Below are positions 1 through 6,281 of a stretch of 10,379 bases of DNA, piece by piece. This DNA comes from Alkalihalobacillus alcalophilus ATCC 27647 = CGMCC 1.3604 (GTDB lineage Bacteria; Bacillota; Bacilli; Bacillales; Bacillaceae_D). The notes beneath the pieces were generated by a model that was not told the DNA's origin, ran no database searches, and saw nothing but the letters and a program-made list of their open reading frames with translations. The DNA lies in assembly GCF_000292245.2 (NCBI RefSeq), contig NZ_ALPT02000116.1, positions 1 through 10,379 of the forward strand, given 5' to 3'. Position numbers and translations under genes: made by a program. The first letter of the stretch is position 1, and every line of letters starts with the position of its first letter.

Positions 1-686
1 CCATTGTTTTTAGCATTTAACGCACGTCTTGAAAGTTTTCGTTGCTCACGTCTTAATTTCTTTTCCATTTTGGCTGTGAACGTATGATTGTCCATCTTGT
101 GACCATCCGAAAAAACCGCAAAATCCTTGATGCCTAAATCTATACCGATAGATGATTCCGTTTTCTTCAAGGGCTGTACGTCTGTTTTGACTACAATGGA
201 TACAAAGAACTTTCCGCTTGGATTTCGTCTGACTGTAGCGCTCAGAATACGTCCTTCAACCTCACGACTTTTGGCCAAGCGAACATACCCTAGTTTCGGC
301 AATTTAATTTTGTTGTCTACTATGGCAATGTTGCTATTTGTTACTTTCGTAGTGTAGGATTGTACCGGATTCTTTTTAGACTTGAAGCGTGGAGCTTTAT
401 TTTGTTTCTTGAAGAATCGAGTAAAGGAATCGGCAAGATTTTTCAGGGAGGATTGAAGGGCAATGCTGTCCACTTCTTTTAGCCATACGAATTCCTTTTT
501 TAGTTGCGTTAATTCAGCCGAACAAGAAGAATACGTTAACCCTTTGCCTGTTTCTTGGTAGGTATCGTTCCATTGTCCTAAAAAGCGATTGAATACAAAA
601 CGAGAACAGCCGATGGTTTTAGCAATCAGGGTTTCTTGTTCTTTGCTTGGATAGAGACGGAATTTGTATGCTTTGTTGATGAGCAT
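1..686 (-). CDS. tnpB: TnpB, RNA-guided nuclease of an IS200/IS605 element (N-terminal 228 residues; continues past the window edge)
   Basis: The reading frame opens at ATG 686-684, with a GAGGTG ribosome binding site six bases upstream, and runs without a stop to base 1. The protein starts MLINKAYKFRLYPSKEQ, the usual TnpB N-terminal helix-turn-helix opening (OrfB_IS605 type). Typical segments follow: a CSRFVFNRFL helix, a KKEFVWLKEVDSIALQ stretch, a basic region with APRFKSKKN, and the first RuvC strand GIDLGIKDFAVFSDG, whose catalytic Asp is residue 183. The window ends in a basic arginine-rich helix (EKKLRREQRKLSRR). The remaining RuvC acidic residues and the zinc ribbon would lie off the edge. 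TnpB proteins are ancestral to Cas12 and cut DNA using a guide RNA made from the far end of the element. The visible part is intact; whether the whole gene is cannot be seen. Confidence 0.93.
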   Translation of the reverse strand, partial: MLINKAYKFRLYPSKEQETLIAKTIGCSRFVFNRFLGQWNDTYQETGKGLTYSSCSAELTQLKKEFVWLKEVDSIALQSSLKNLADSFTRFFKKQNKAPRFKSKKNPVQSYTTKVTNSNIAIVDNKIKLPKLGYVRLAKSREVEGRILSATVRRNPSGKFFVSIVVKTDVQPLKKTESSIGIDLGIKDFAVFSDGHKMDNHTFTAKMEKKLRREQRKLSRRALNAKNN

Positions 687-718
687 TGTTTTCACCTCAG
701 ATAGGAATGTATGTTCTT

Positions 719-724
719 ATTATA
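719..724 (-). promoter_or_regulatory. Possible -10 element of the tnpB promoter
   Basis: The minus strand reads TATAAT, a perfect SigA -10 hexamer, 32 bases upstream of the tnpB start. No good -35 hexamer lies 16-18 bases further upstream, where the element's structured end begins. It is a candidate only, because tnpB transcription is often weak or read-through. Confidence 0.35.
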
Positions 725-766
725 TCCTAACAAGAATCTCTTTGGCTACCGCCAACCGCCATTCAT

Positions 767-813
767 CTCCCCCTTATCGTTTGGCTTTGCCCTTCACACG
801 ATTGAAGAGGGAG
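767..813 (-). repeat. Nested imperfect hairpin in the upstream end of the IS element
   Basis: On the minus strand CTCCCTCTT (813-805) pairs with AAGGGGGAG (775-767) over nine base pairs, one of them G-T. Inside, ATCGT (802-798) pairs with ACGAT (780-776), and inside that GGC pairs with GCC around an AAA loop (791-783). A second small palindrome, TGGC with GCCA, lies next to it at 743-761. IS200/IS605 ends are recognised as folded single-stranded DNA by the TnpA transposase, so this is the likely end structure. The assignment is inferred from position and shape. Confidence 0.6.
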
Positions 814-1388
814 TCTTCTGTCGGGAAATGATAAAATGGGCTCTCAAAGATACCTCGATCATTCATATTTACCCTATTGACAGTTGTCGTTTGTAATAGT
901 CGGGCAAATGAGGCTGAATCACCAATGTAATGTGTCTCGACTCCATTAATAGAGCTATCATTTGCGGTATTCGCATGTATGCTTAAAAATAAGTCGGCAT
1001 TAAGGTCGTTAGCGACACTTACACGGTTTTCCAAAGAAATATACGTATCTCTTTCTCTCGTCATGATCACTTCATACCCATCATAAAGGAGCTTATCTTT
1101 TACTCTTTTGGCGACATCAAGCACAATCGCTTTTTCTTCCACATTCCCCCTATGTCCTCCTGGATCTCGCCCTCCATGACCAGGATCAATGACAATTTGA
1201 CGGATTTCTTGTTGAATTGAGTGGTTTTCAGAAGTCGTCTTCGTTGGAATATACACGTTTTGTTGACCACTGTGAGACATATATTCTAAATTTATGTAGC
1301 CAACCCTTCCGTTATAGGTTATTTTCCCCCACCTCTCATCAACAGCAATATACTCGACTAGTTTCGAACCTTTCCGTAATCTAACACT
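774..1388 (-). pseudogene. Remnant of an SH3b/N-acetylmuramoyl-L-alanine amidase (Amidase_3), cut by the IS element
   Basis: This is a broken cell-wall hydrolase. The longest ATG frame (1280-774, 168 codons) contains an Amidase_3 core: IVIDPGHGG with zinc ligand His35, GNVEEKA with Glu49, and FLSIHANT with zinc ligand His102, then NDRGIFESPFY. The family's final motif with the catalytic glutamate (of the kind LVEVGFISN) is absent. Instead, the last 18 residues and the stop come from IS DNA starting at about 830. The same frame is open upstream from 1388 and reads as half of a bacterial SH3 domain (LRKGSKLVEYIAV, then WGKITYNGRVGYINLEY), so the ATG at 1280 is an internal methionine. A TGA stops this frame at 1391-1389, while another frame continues the SH3-like text (GQNEVL). 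This suggests a frameshift at about 1381-1385. YrvJ-type amidases have this SH3b plus amidase arrangement. Activity is unlikely. Confidence 0.85.
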
Positions 1389-1527
1389 TCATTCTGTCCT
1401 CTATTGACAGAAAAACAGCTCAAATTCTACAAACTTCTACAACTACCAGGATTTAAGAGTTCTTCATAGGCCACACATTGTTTAATCCCGATATGAACTT
1501 CTACCCTTATCTAAGCAAACACAAACC

Positions 1528-1563
1528 AAAAAAAGCCAGACCACACAATAAAGGCGGTCGGCT
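1528..1563 (-). terminator. Rho-independent terminator after yvlD
   Basis: On the minus strand AGCCGACC pairs with GGTCTGGCT, eight base pairs with one bulged T, and is followed directly by seven T residues. It lies 23 bases beyond the yvlD stop codon and closes the yvlBCD unit. Between here and the amidase remnant (about 1404-1527) I see no gene or clear signal. Confidence 0.82.
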
Positions 1564-1586
1564 CATTTTATTTTTTATCGTTTGGA

Positions 1587-1931
1587 TTACGCATTTTTGA
1601 CTGGTTTAATGACAAAAGTTTGCACAATTGAAATGATAAGGGCGGCTAAAACGGCGAGGCCAAATCCTTCGATTGTAAAATAACTTCCCATAACAAACGC
1701 CGTCAATAATAAAGTCACAGCATTAATAACTAAGAGGAATAATCCTAAAGTTAAAATCGTAATGGGAAGAGTAAAAAAGAGTAGAATAGGCTTCACAATC
1801 ATATTAATAACCGATAAAACTAAACTAGCGATAATCGCGGCCATAAAACCACTAATATAAAAACCTTCAAAAACCTGAGCTAATAGCATTAATAATCCTG
1901 CATTTAAAAGAAGTCCAATTAACCATCTCAT
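1587..1931 (-). CDS. yvlD: YvlD, small four-helix membrane protein of the phage-holin-4_2 family
   Basis: The 114-residue product is almost wholly hydrophobic, with about four transmembrane helices (residues 3-21, 26-44, 50-75 and 82-108). It has the conserved core SLVLSVINMIVKPILLFFTLP and the end VQTFVIKPVKNA typical of the YvlD group. The family is named after holins, but chromosomal members are not lysis proteins and their biochemical role is unknown. I take ATG 1931-1929 as the start. It lies one base past the yvlC stop, and a GGAG inside the end of yvlC serves as its ribosome binding site, which suggests translational coupling. A longer frame from 2000 would run through yvlC and is unlikely. 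As the last gene of the yvlBCD cluster it probably shares the SigW-type promoter upstream of yvlB. Confidence 0.92.
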   Translation of the reverse strand: MRWLIGLLLNAGLLMLLAQVFEGFYISGFMAAIIASLVLSVINMIVKPILLFFTLPITILTLGLFLLVINAVTLLLTAFVMGSYFTIEGFGLAVLAALIISIVQTFVIKPVKNA

Positions 1932-1932
1932 C

Positions 1933-2127
1933 TTAGTAATCTCCTTCATTTGGAATGATAAAAGCACCAATAATGTAGGCGAAGAGTACTGGGAATCCAC
2001 CTGTCATAAAAAATACGGCAACAGTAATTATTCTTACAAGTGTTGGATCGATATTAAAATATTTAGCAACACCAGCACAAATTCCCGCTAGCTTTCGATC
2101 ATCTTGGTCTCTGTACAAACGTTTCAT
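1933..2127 (-). CDS. yvlC: YvlC, PspC-domain membrane protein
   Basis: This 64-residue protein is a single PspC domain. It has the signature KLAGICAGVAKYFNIDPTLV, a hydrophobic segment (about residues 29-57) with the FPVLFAYIIGAFIIP pattern, and a short acidic tail. PspC proteins sit in the cytoplasmic membrane; in proteobacteria PspC senses envelope stress, and in Bacillota the role is less clear. I choose ATG 2127 (MKRLYRDQDDRK) because GAGGTG stands six bases upstream. A GTG at 2136 would add three residues but has a poorer site. It lies 68 bases after yvlB and one base before yvlD. Pairing of a PspC protein with a DUF4097 protein recurs in Bacillota envelope-stress operons. Confidence 0.93.
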   Translation of the reverse strand: MKRLYRDQDDRKLAGICAGVAKYFNIDPTLVRIITVAVFFMTGGFPVLFAYIIGAFIIPNEGDY

Positions 2128-2195
2128 CCATCTCACCTCACTTAGAGATTACCCTATTATTCTTTTTTAAAACTTTTATATCTATCCAAACGCAG

Positions 2196-3317
2196 TTACT
2201 CACGCTCTTTTACATTAATGGAACCGGTATTTGTTATCGCATAGACTTTTAGACGTGGAGTGGCATCTTGGTTAGCAACAAAGGAAATGTTCTTTTGCGC
2301 AAAATCCTTCTTCTCTTCAATCACTTCATATTCAGGTAAATGAACAGAATAACCACCAACATTTGTTTTTAATTTTGCCTCGACACGAACGTCATCAGGG
2401 AAGCTTAAATGAATGCTTCCTGTCGCTGCTTTGACATCCAAATAGCTTGGATCACTGAACGGATCAAGATTATAAGTAATCGTGCCGTTCACTGTTTCTA
2501 AATCAGCGTCATGATATTTTCCATCGATGGTGATAGTGCCATTGACCGTCTTCGCATCAATTAATTCGGCACTAGAAGACCTCAATTCAATCGCACCATT
2601 CACCGTCTCTGCATTCACTTTTTTCGCTTTTAAATTCGAAAATTGAATCGGACCATTCAGCGTATTGGCTTCAAATGAAGTCGTCGAAATCTTCTCACCA
2701 GTAATTTGTCCGTTAAACGTATAAAACTTCACGTGTTCAAATAATGTTTTCGGCACATAGACAATCGCTTTTACTTTCATCGTCTTTACTTTTGTATGGA
2801 ATAAAAGCTTGTTATCATCGACTAAAAAAGTTGTTTCCTGAAGAAGCACTTTTCTTGCTTCATCTGTATCGCGGACACGATAAATCTTCGCTTCACATTC
2901 GACACGAACATCCGGTTCATCCCATGGTCTCACATCTACCGTTCCGTTCTCCAAAGAAATATCGAGTGAATGCGGAGAAACATCACGATGTTGAAAAACA
3001 TGGTCAATTACAGTTGAAGAACCAAAATTAAAATCTAAATCAATGTCTTTAATCTTTTGAATTGCTGTATCAAAAAAATCAGCGAGCTTATTGGACGAGC
3101 TTGATTGTTGGGTTTGACGATGACGCTCACGATACTCTTCTCCAGCGTCCCAATTCACATCTGTTGATAAAAATTGTCCTTTTGCTTCGTTTTTAGAGCT
3201 CGTTTCCCCTAAACGCTCTGTCCCTTTTTGCTCCATTGCTTCCAATAAGCGAATACCCTCTTCAGCAGTAATTTTCCCATCTTCAATCATTTTTAAAATC
3301 ATTTTTCTTTCTTCCAT
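2196..3317 (-). CDS. yvlB: YvlB, DUF4097 beta-solenoid protein with YvlB/LiaX-type N-terminal domain
   Basis: The 373-residue protein has two parts. Residues 1-32 form a short helical SHOCT-like domain (MILKMIEDGKITAEEGIRLL), shared with YvlB and enterococcal LiaX. A polar linker follows to about 100, then a DUF4097 domain to the end. That domain shows regular strand-turn repeats: Asn-Gly pairs at 202, 221, 240, 259 and 277, mostly as TVNG(A/T)I, giving an 18-19 residue period, then TGSI at 299 and 364. No signal peptide or membrane helix is visible, so the protein appears cytoplasmic unless exported by another route. LiaX is tied to daptomycin and antimicrobial-peptide responses; a similar envelope-stress role here is inferred. 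The start is supported by AAGGAGTG eight bases upstream. It is the first gene of yvlBCD, and no yvlA is present before it. Confidence 0.93.
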   Translation of the reverse strand: MEERKMILKMIEDGKITAEEGIRLLEAMEQKGTERLGETSSKNEAKGQFLSTDVNWDAGEEYRERHRQTQQSSSSNKLADFFDTAIQKIKDIDLDFNFGSSTVIDHVFQHRDVSPHSLDISLENGTVDVRPWDEPDVRVECEAKIYRVRDTDEARKVLLQETTFLVDDNKLLFHTKVKTMKVKAIVYVPKTLFEHVKFYTFNGQITGEKISTTSFEANTLNGPIQFSNLKAKKVNAETVNGAIELRSSSAELIDAKTVNGTITIDGKYHDADLETVNGTITYNLDPFSDPSYLDVKAATGSIHLSFPDDVRVEAKLKTNVGGYSVHLPEYEVIEEKKDFAQKNISFVANQDATPRLKVYAITNTGSINVKERE

Positions 3318-3376
3318 TTTTTACACTCCTTCGCTTTTTCGTACCCTTCAGTGAAAAATAGGCTATTAATAAGTGT

Positions 3377-3403
3377 TACGAAATGAGAAATCAAAATGTT
3401 TCA
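3377..3403 (-). promoter_or_regulatory. SigW-type (ECF sigma) promoter of yvlBCD
   Basis: On the minus strand TGAAAC (3403-3398) is followed by a T-run (ATTTT) and, after a 17-base spacer, by CGTA (3380-3377). This matches the Bacillus SigW consensus in both hexamer cores and in the T-rich stretch after the -35. It lies 60 bases upstream of the yvlB start, and the B. subtilis yvl operon belongs to the SigW regulon. A weaker SigA-like pair (TTGATT, 17 bases, TATTAA at 3394-3366) overlaps it. The match is seen; its use is inferred. Confidence 0.78.
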
Positions 3404-3419
3404 TGATTTATACATTTTG
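3392..3419 (-). terminator. Perfect hairpin across the uvrA stop codon, possible weak terminator
   Basis: CAAAATGT (3419-3412) pairs perfectly with ACATTTTG (3399-3392) around a 12-base loop that holds the uvrA TAA. It is AT-rich and is followed by ATTTCTCATTTC rather than a solid T-run, so it may be a weak terminator or an mRNA 3' stabiliser. Its loop and distal arm overlap the -35 of the yvlB promoter. No better terminator is visible after uvrA. Confidence 0.4.
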
Positions 3420-6275
3420 CCATTCTTTTTTTTGCTGCTTCATTCTTTCTTGGTCACGAATTAAAATCGGTTTTAAATATTTACCTGTATAAGAGCCTTC
3501 CACTTCTGCTACTTGTTCCGGCGTCCCTTCTGCAACAAGAGTTCCACCTTTATCGCCACCTTCAGGACCTAGATCAACGATATGATCAACCGTTTTAATC
3601 ACATCTAAGTTATGCTCAATAACTAGAACCGTATCACCATTATCGACAAGACGATGAAGCACTTGAAGCAATCGAGAAATATCATCAACATGTAAACCGG
3701 TCGTTGGCTCATCTAAAATATAAATCGTCTTACCTGTAGAACGTTTATGAAGTTGAGAAGCAAGCTTCACCCTTTGAGCTTCACCACCTGATAAGGTCGT
3801 TGCAGGTTGACCTAGACGAACATATCCAAGTCCGACATCGACTAATGTTTGAATTTTACGATTGATTTTGGGGATATTAGCAAAAAACTCAAGACCTTCT
3901 TCCACCGTCATTTCAAGCACATCAGCAATAGTCTTTCCTTTATAGGTTATTTCTAATGTTTCACGATTATATCTTTTTCCTTCACAAACTTCACAAGGAA
4001 CGTACACATCTGGTAAGAAGTGCATTTCAATCTTAATAATTCCATCGCCTCGGCAAGCCTCACAGCGACCGCCTTTCACATTAAAACTAAAGCGCCCCTT
4101 CTTATAACCACGAACTTTTGCTTCATTCGTGATCGCATAAACATCACGAATATCATCAAAGACCCCCGTATAAGTCGCCGGGTTTGAACGCGGTGTCCGC
4201 CCGATAGGCGATTGATCAATCTCAATCACTTTATCAATATGACCTAATCCTTCTATCTCTTTATGCTGACCTGGTTTCGTTTTGGCACGATTTAACTTTT
4301 GAGCCAATGCTTTATACACAATTTCATTAATTAACGTACTTTTTCCTGATCCTGAAACACCTGTGACCGCGATAAATTGACCAAGTGGAAAGTCAACGGA
4401 CACATTTTGTAAGTTGTTCTCAGTCGCTTTTTTAACCTTTAAGTAACGGCCATCGTGCTCTCGACGACTTTCAGGAAGCTGGATAAACTTTTTCCCTGAT
4501 AAATATTGCCCTGTTAAAGAATTTTCGTCGTTCATAATTTCTTCTGGTGTTCCTTCAGCAATGATAAAACCACCATGAACCCCAGCACCAGGACCAATAT
4601 CAATAATATAGTCTGCCGCAAGCATCGTATCTTCATCATGCTCAACCACAATCAACGTATTTCCTAAGTTTCGCATGTATTCAAGTGTTTCAATTAAACG
4701 ATCATTGTCTCGTTGATGTAAGCCAATTGAAGGCTCATCTAAAATATATAAAACGCCCATCAAAGAGGAACCAATTTGGGTAGCCAACCGAATCCGTTGC
4801 GCTTCTCCACCAGATAAGGAACCAGCCGAACGGCTTAAAGACAAATAATCAAGCCCGACATTGTTTAAAAAGCCTAATCGGTCCTCAATTTCTTTTAAAA
4901 TCAACCGAGCAATCGCCTGATCTTTATCACTTAACTCTAACTCTTTAAAAAATCTTAACGCGTCCTTAACAGATAAAGAGGTAACTTGACCGATATGCCT
5001 TTCTCCAACAAAAACAGCTAACATTTCTTTCTTTAAACGATAACCTTTACATGTAGGACAAGCTTTTTCCACCATATAGCCTTCCATCTGTTCACGAACA
5101 TAATCAGAGCTCGTATCATGATAACGTCTAGAAACATTGTTCACAACACCTTCAAATAAAATCTGATTTTCACGTATCTGACCAAACTCATTTTCATAGC
5201 GGAAATAGATTTTTTCTTTGCCACTTCCGTATAAAATTTTATCTAGTTGATGCTCAGGTAGGTCGTTAACTGGAGTGTCCATATCAATGCCATAATGCTC
5301 ACAAACTGATGCTAATAATTGTGGATAATACTGTGAACTAATTGACTCCCAAGGGGCAATCGCATTATCATTTAATGAACGAGAGCGATCTGGAAGCACA
5401 AGTTCCAAATCAACCTCCAATTTTACTCCGAGTCCATCACATTTTGAGCATGCTCCAAACGGACTGTTAAAAGAAAACATTCTCGGTTCTAATTCTGGAA
5501 TCGAAAAGCCACACTCTGGGCATGCATGATGTTGGCTAAACAACAATTCTTCCCCATCAATGACATCAACTAAGACACGTCCGTCCGCTAAACCGAGAGC
5601 CGTCTCTAATGAATCTGCTAATCGAGATTCAATTCCTTCTTTCATCACAATCCGATCAATAACTACTTCAATCGTATGTTTTTTATTCTTTTCTAATTCA
5701 ATTTCCTCGGCAACTTCACGCATTTCTCCATTAACTCGAACCCGAACATAACCTTGCTTTTTAATATCTTCAAAAATTTTGACATGTGTTCCTTTTCGTC
5801 CTGAAACGAGCGGGGCTAGAATTTGCATCTTGGTCCGCTCAGGAAACTCTTTTAAACGATCAACCATTTGTTGAATTGTTTGGGAAGATATCTCAATCCC
5901 ATGCTTAGGACAAACAGGATGTCCGATCCGAGCAAATAATAAGCGTAAATAATCAAAGATTTCCGTTACTGTACCGACCGTTGAACGTGGATTTTTTGAT
6001 GTTGTTTTTTGATCAATCGAAATCGCTGGGGATAACCCCTCAATTGTATCAACATCCGGCTTATCCATTTGTCCAAGAAACTGTCTGGCATAGGCCGATA
6101 ATGATTCAACATACCGCCTTTGCCCCTCTGCATAAATCGTATCAAACGCTAACGATGATTTTCCAGAACCCGACAACCCTGTCAAAACGACTAATTTATC
6201 GCGCGGAATCGTCACATCGATATTTTTTAAATTATGAGAACGTGCCCCTTTTACCACTATGTTTTCTAATGCCAT
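3408..6275 (-). CDS. uvrA: UvrA, excinuclease ABC subunit A (DNA damage recognition ATPase)
   Basis: UvrA is the damage sensor of nucleotide excision repair; as a dimer it loads UvrB at lesions. At 955 residues it has the family length. Both ABC ATPase modules are complete. Walker A motifs are GLSGSGKS (33-40) and GVSGSGKS (639-646), signatures LSGGEAQR begin at 487 and 828, and Walker B motifs ILDEP are at 511 and 853. Zinc cysteine pairs are seen at 252/255 with 276/279 and at 738/741 with 761/764, and a further CxxC is at 406/409. The start MALENIVVKGARSHNLKNI fits the family. The gene begins six bases after uvrB stops, and its ribosome binding site (GGAAGGGTGA) overlaps the uvrB stop codon. 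It should be co-transcribed with uvrB under DinR/LexA control. No defect is seen. Confidence 0.99.
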   Translation of the reverse strand: MALENIVVKGARSHNLKNIDVTIPRDKLVVLTGLSGSGKSSLAFDTIYAEGQRRYVESLSAYARQFLGQMDKPDVDTIEGLSPAISIDQKTTSKNPRSTVGTVTEIFDYLRLLFARIGHPVCPKHGIEISSQTIQQMVDRLKEFPERTKMQILAPLVSGRKGTHVKIFEDIKKQGYVRVRVNGEMREVAEEIELEKNKKHTIEVVIDRIVMKEGIESRLADSLETALGLADGRVLVDVIDGEELLFSQHHACPECGFSIPELEPRMFSFNSPFGACSKCDGLGVKLEVDLELVLPDRSRSLNDNAIAPWESISSQYYPQLLASVCEHYGIDMDTPVNDLPEHQLDKILYGSGKEKIYFRYENEFGQIRENQILFEGVVNNVSRRYHDTSSDYVREQMEGYMVEKACPTCKGYRLKKEMLAVFVGERHIGQVTSLSVKDALRFFKELELSDKDQAIARLILKEIEDRLGFLNNVGLDYLSLSRSAGSLSGGEAQRIRLATQIGSSLMGVLYILDEPSIGLHQRDNDRLIETLEYMRNLGNTLIVVEHDEDTMLAADYIIDIGPGAGVHGGFIIAEGTPEEIMNDENSLTGQYLSGKKFIQLPESRREHDGRYLKVKKATENNLQNVSVDFPLGQFIAVTGVSGSGKSTLINEIVYKALAQKLNRAKTKPGQHKEIEGLGHIDKVIEIDQSPIGRTPRSNPATYTGVFDDIRDVYAITNEAKVRGYKKGRFSFNVKGGRCEACRGDGIIKIEMHFLPDVYVPCEVCEGKRYNRETLEITYKGKTIADVLEMTVEEGLEFFANIPKINRKIQTLVDVGLGYVRLGQPATTLSGGEAQRVKLASQLHKRSTGKTIYILDEPTTGLHVDDISRLLQVLHRLVDNGDTVLVIEHNLDVIKTVDHIVDLGPEGGDKGGTLVAEGTPEQVAEVEGSYTGKYLKPILIRDQERMKQQKKEWQNV

Positions 6276-6281
6276 CGAATG

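Larger units (their letters stand above)
1..830 (-). mobile_element. IS200/IS605-type element carrying tnpB, upstream end (other end beyond the window)
   Basis: The element is recognised by its TnpB gene and by folded, non-coding DNA upstream of it (687-830), as expected for a subterminal end of IS200/IS605 elements, which have no classical inverted repeats. I place the outer boundary at about 830/831. Reading the minus strand, the interrupted amidase stays family-like up to the codons for Phe-Tyr (TTT TAT, 836-831) and then loses all similarity. A TTAT tetranucleotide directly abuts the proposed end, which fits the family habit of inserting next to a short T-rich target without duplicating it. 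No tnpA is visible, so this may be a tnpB-only (IS1341-like) element or tnpA may lie outside. The exact tip is an inference. Confidence 0.72.

Noticed and set aside
127..357. Plus-strand frame of 76 codons in the IS element
   Set aside because: It is antisense to tnpB, whose minus-strand frame carries clear TnpB motifs. No independent domain or ribosome binding site is seen.
1932..2000. Longer yvlD start overlapping yvlC
   Set aside because: The extra residues are the out-of-frame reading of yvlC, while the ATG at 1931 has a well-placed GGAG and gives the normal family start.
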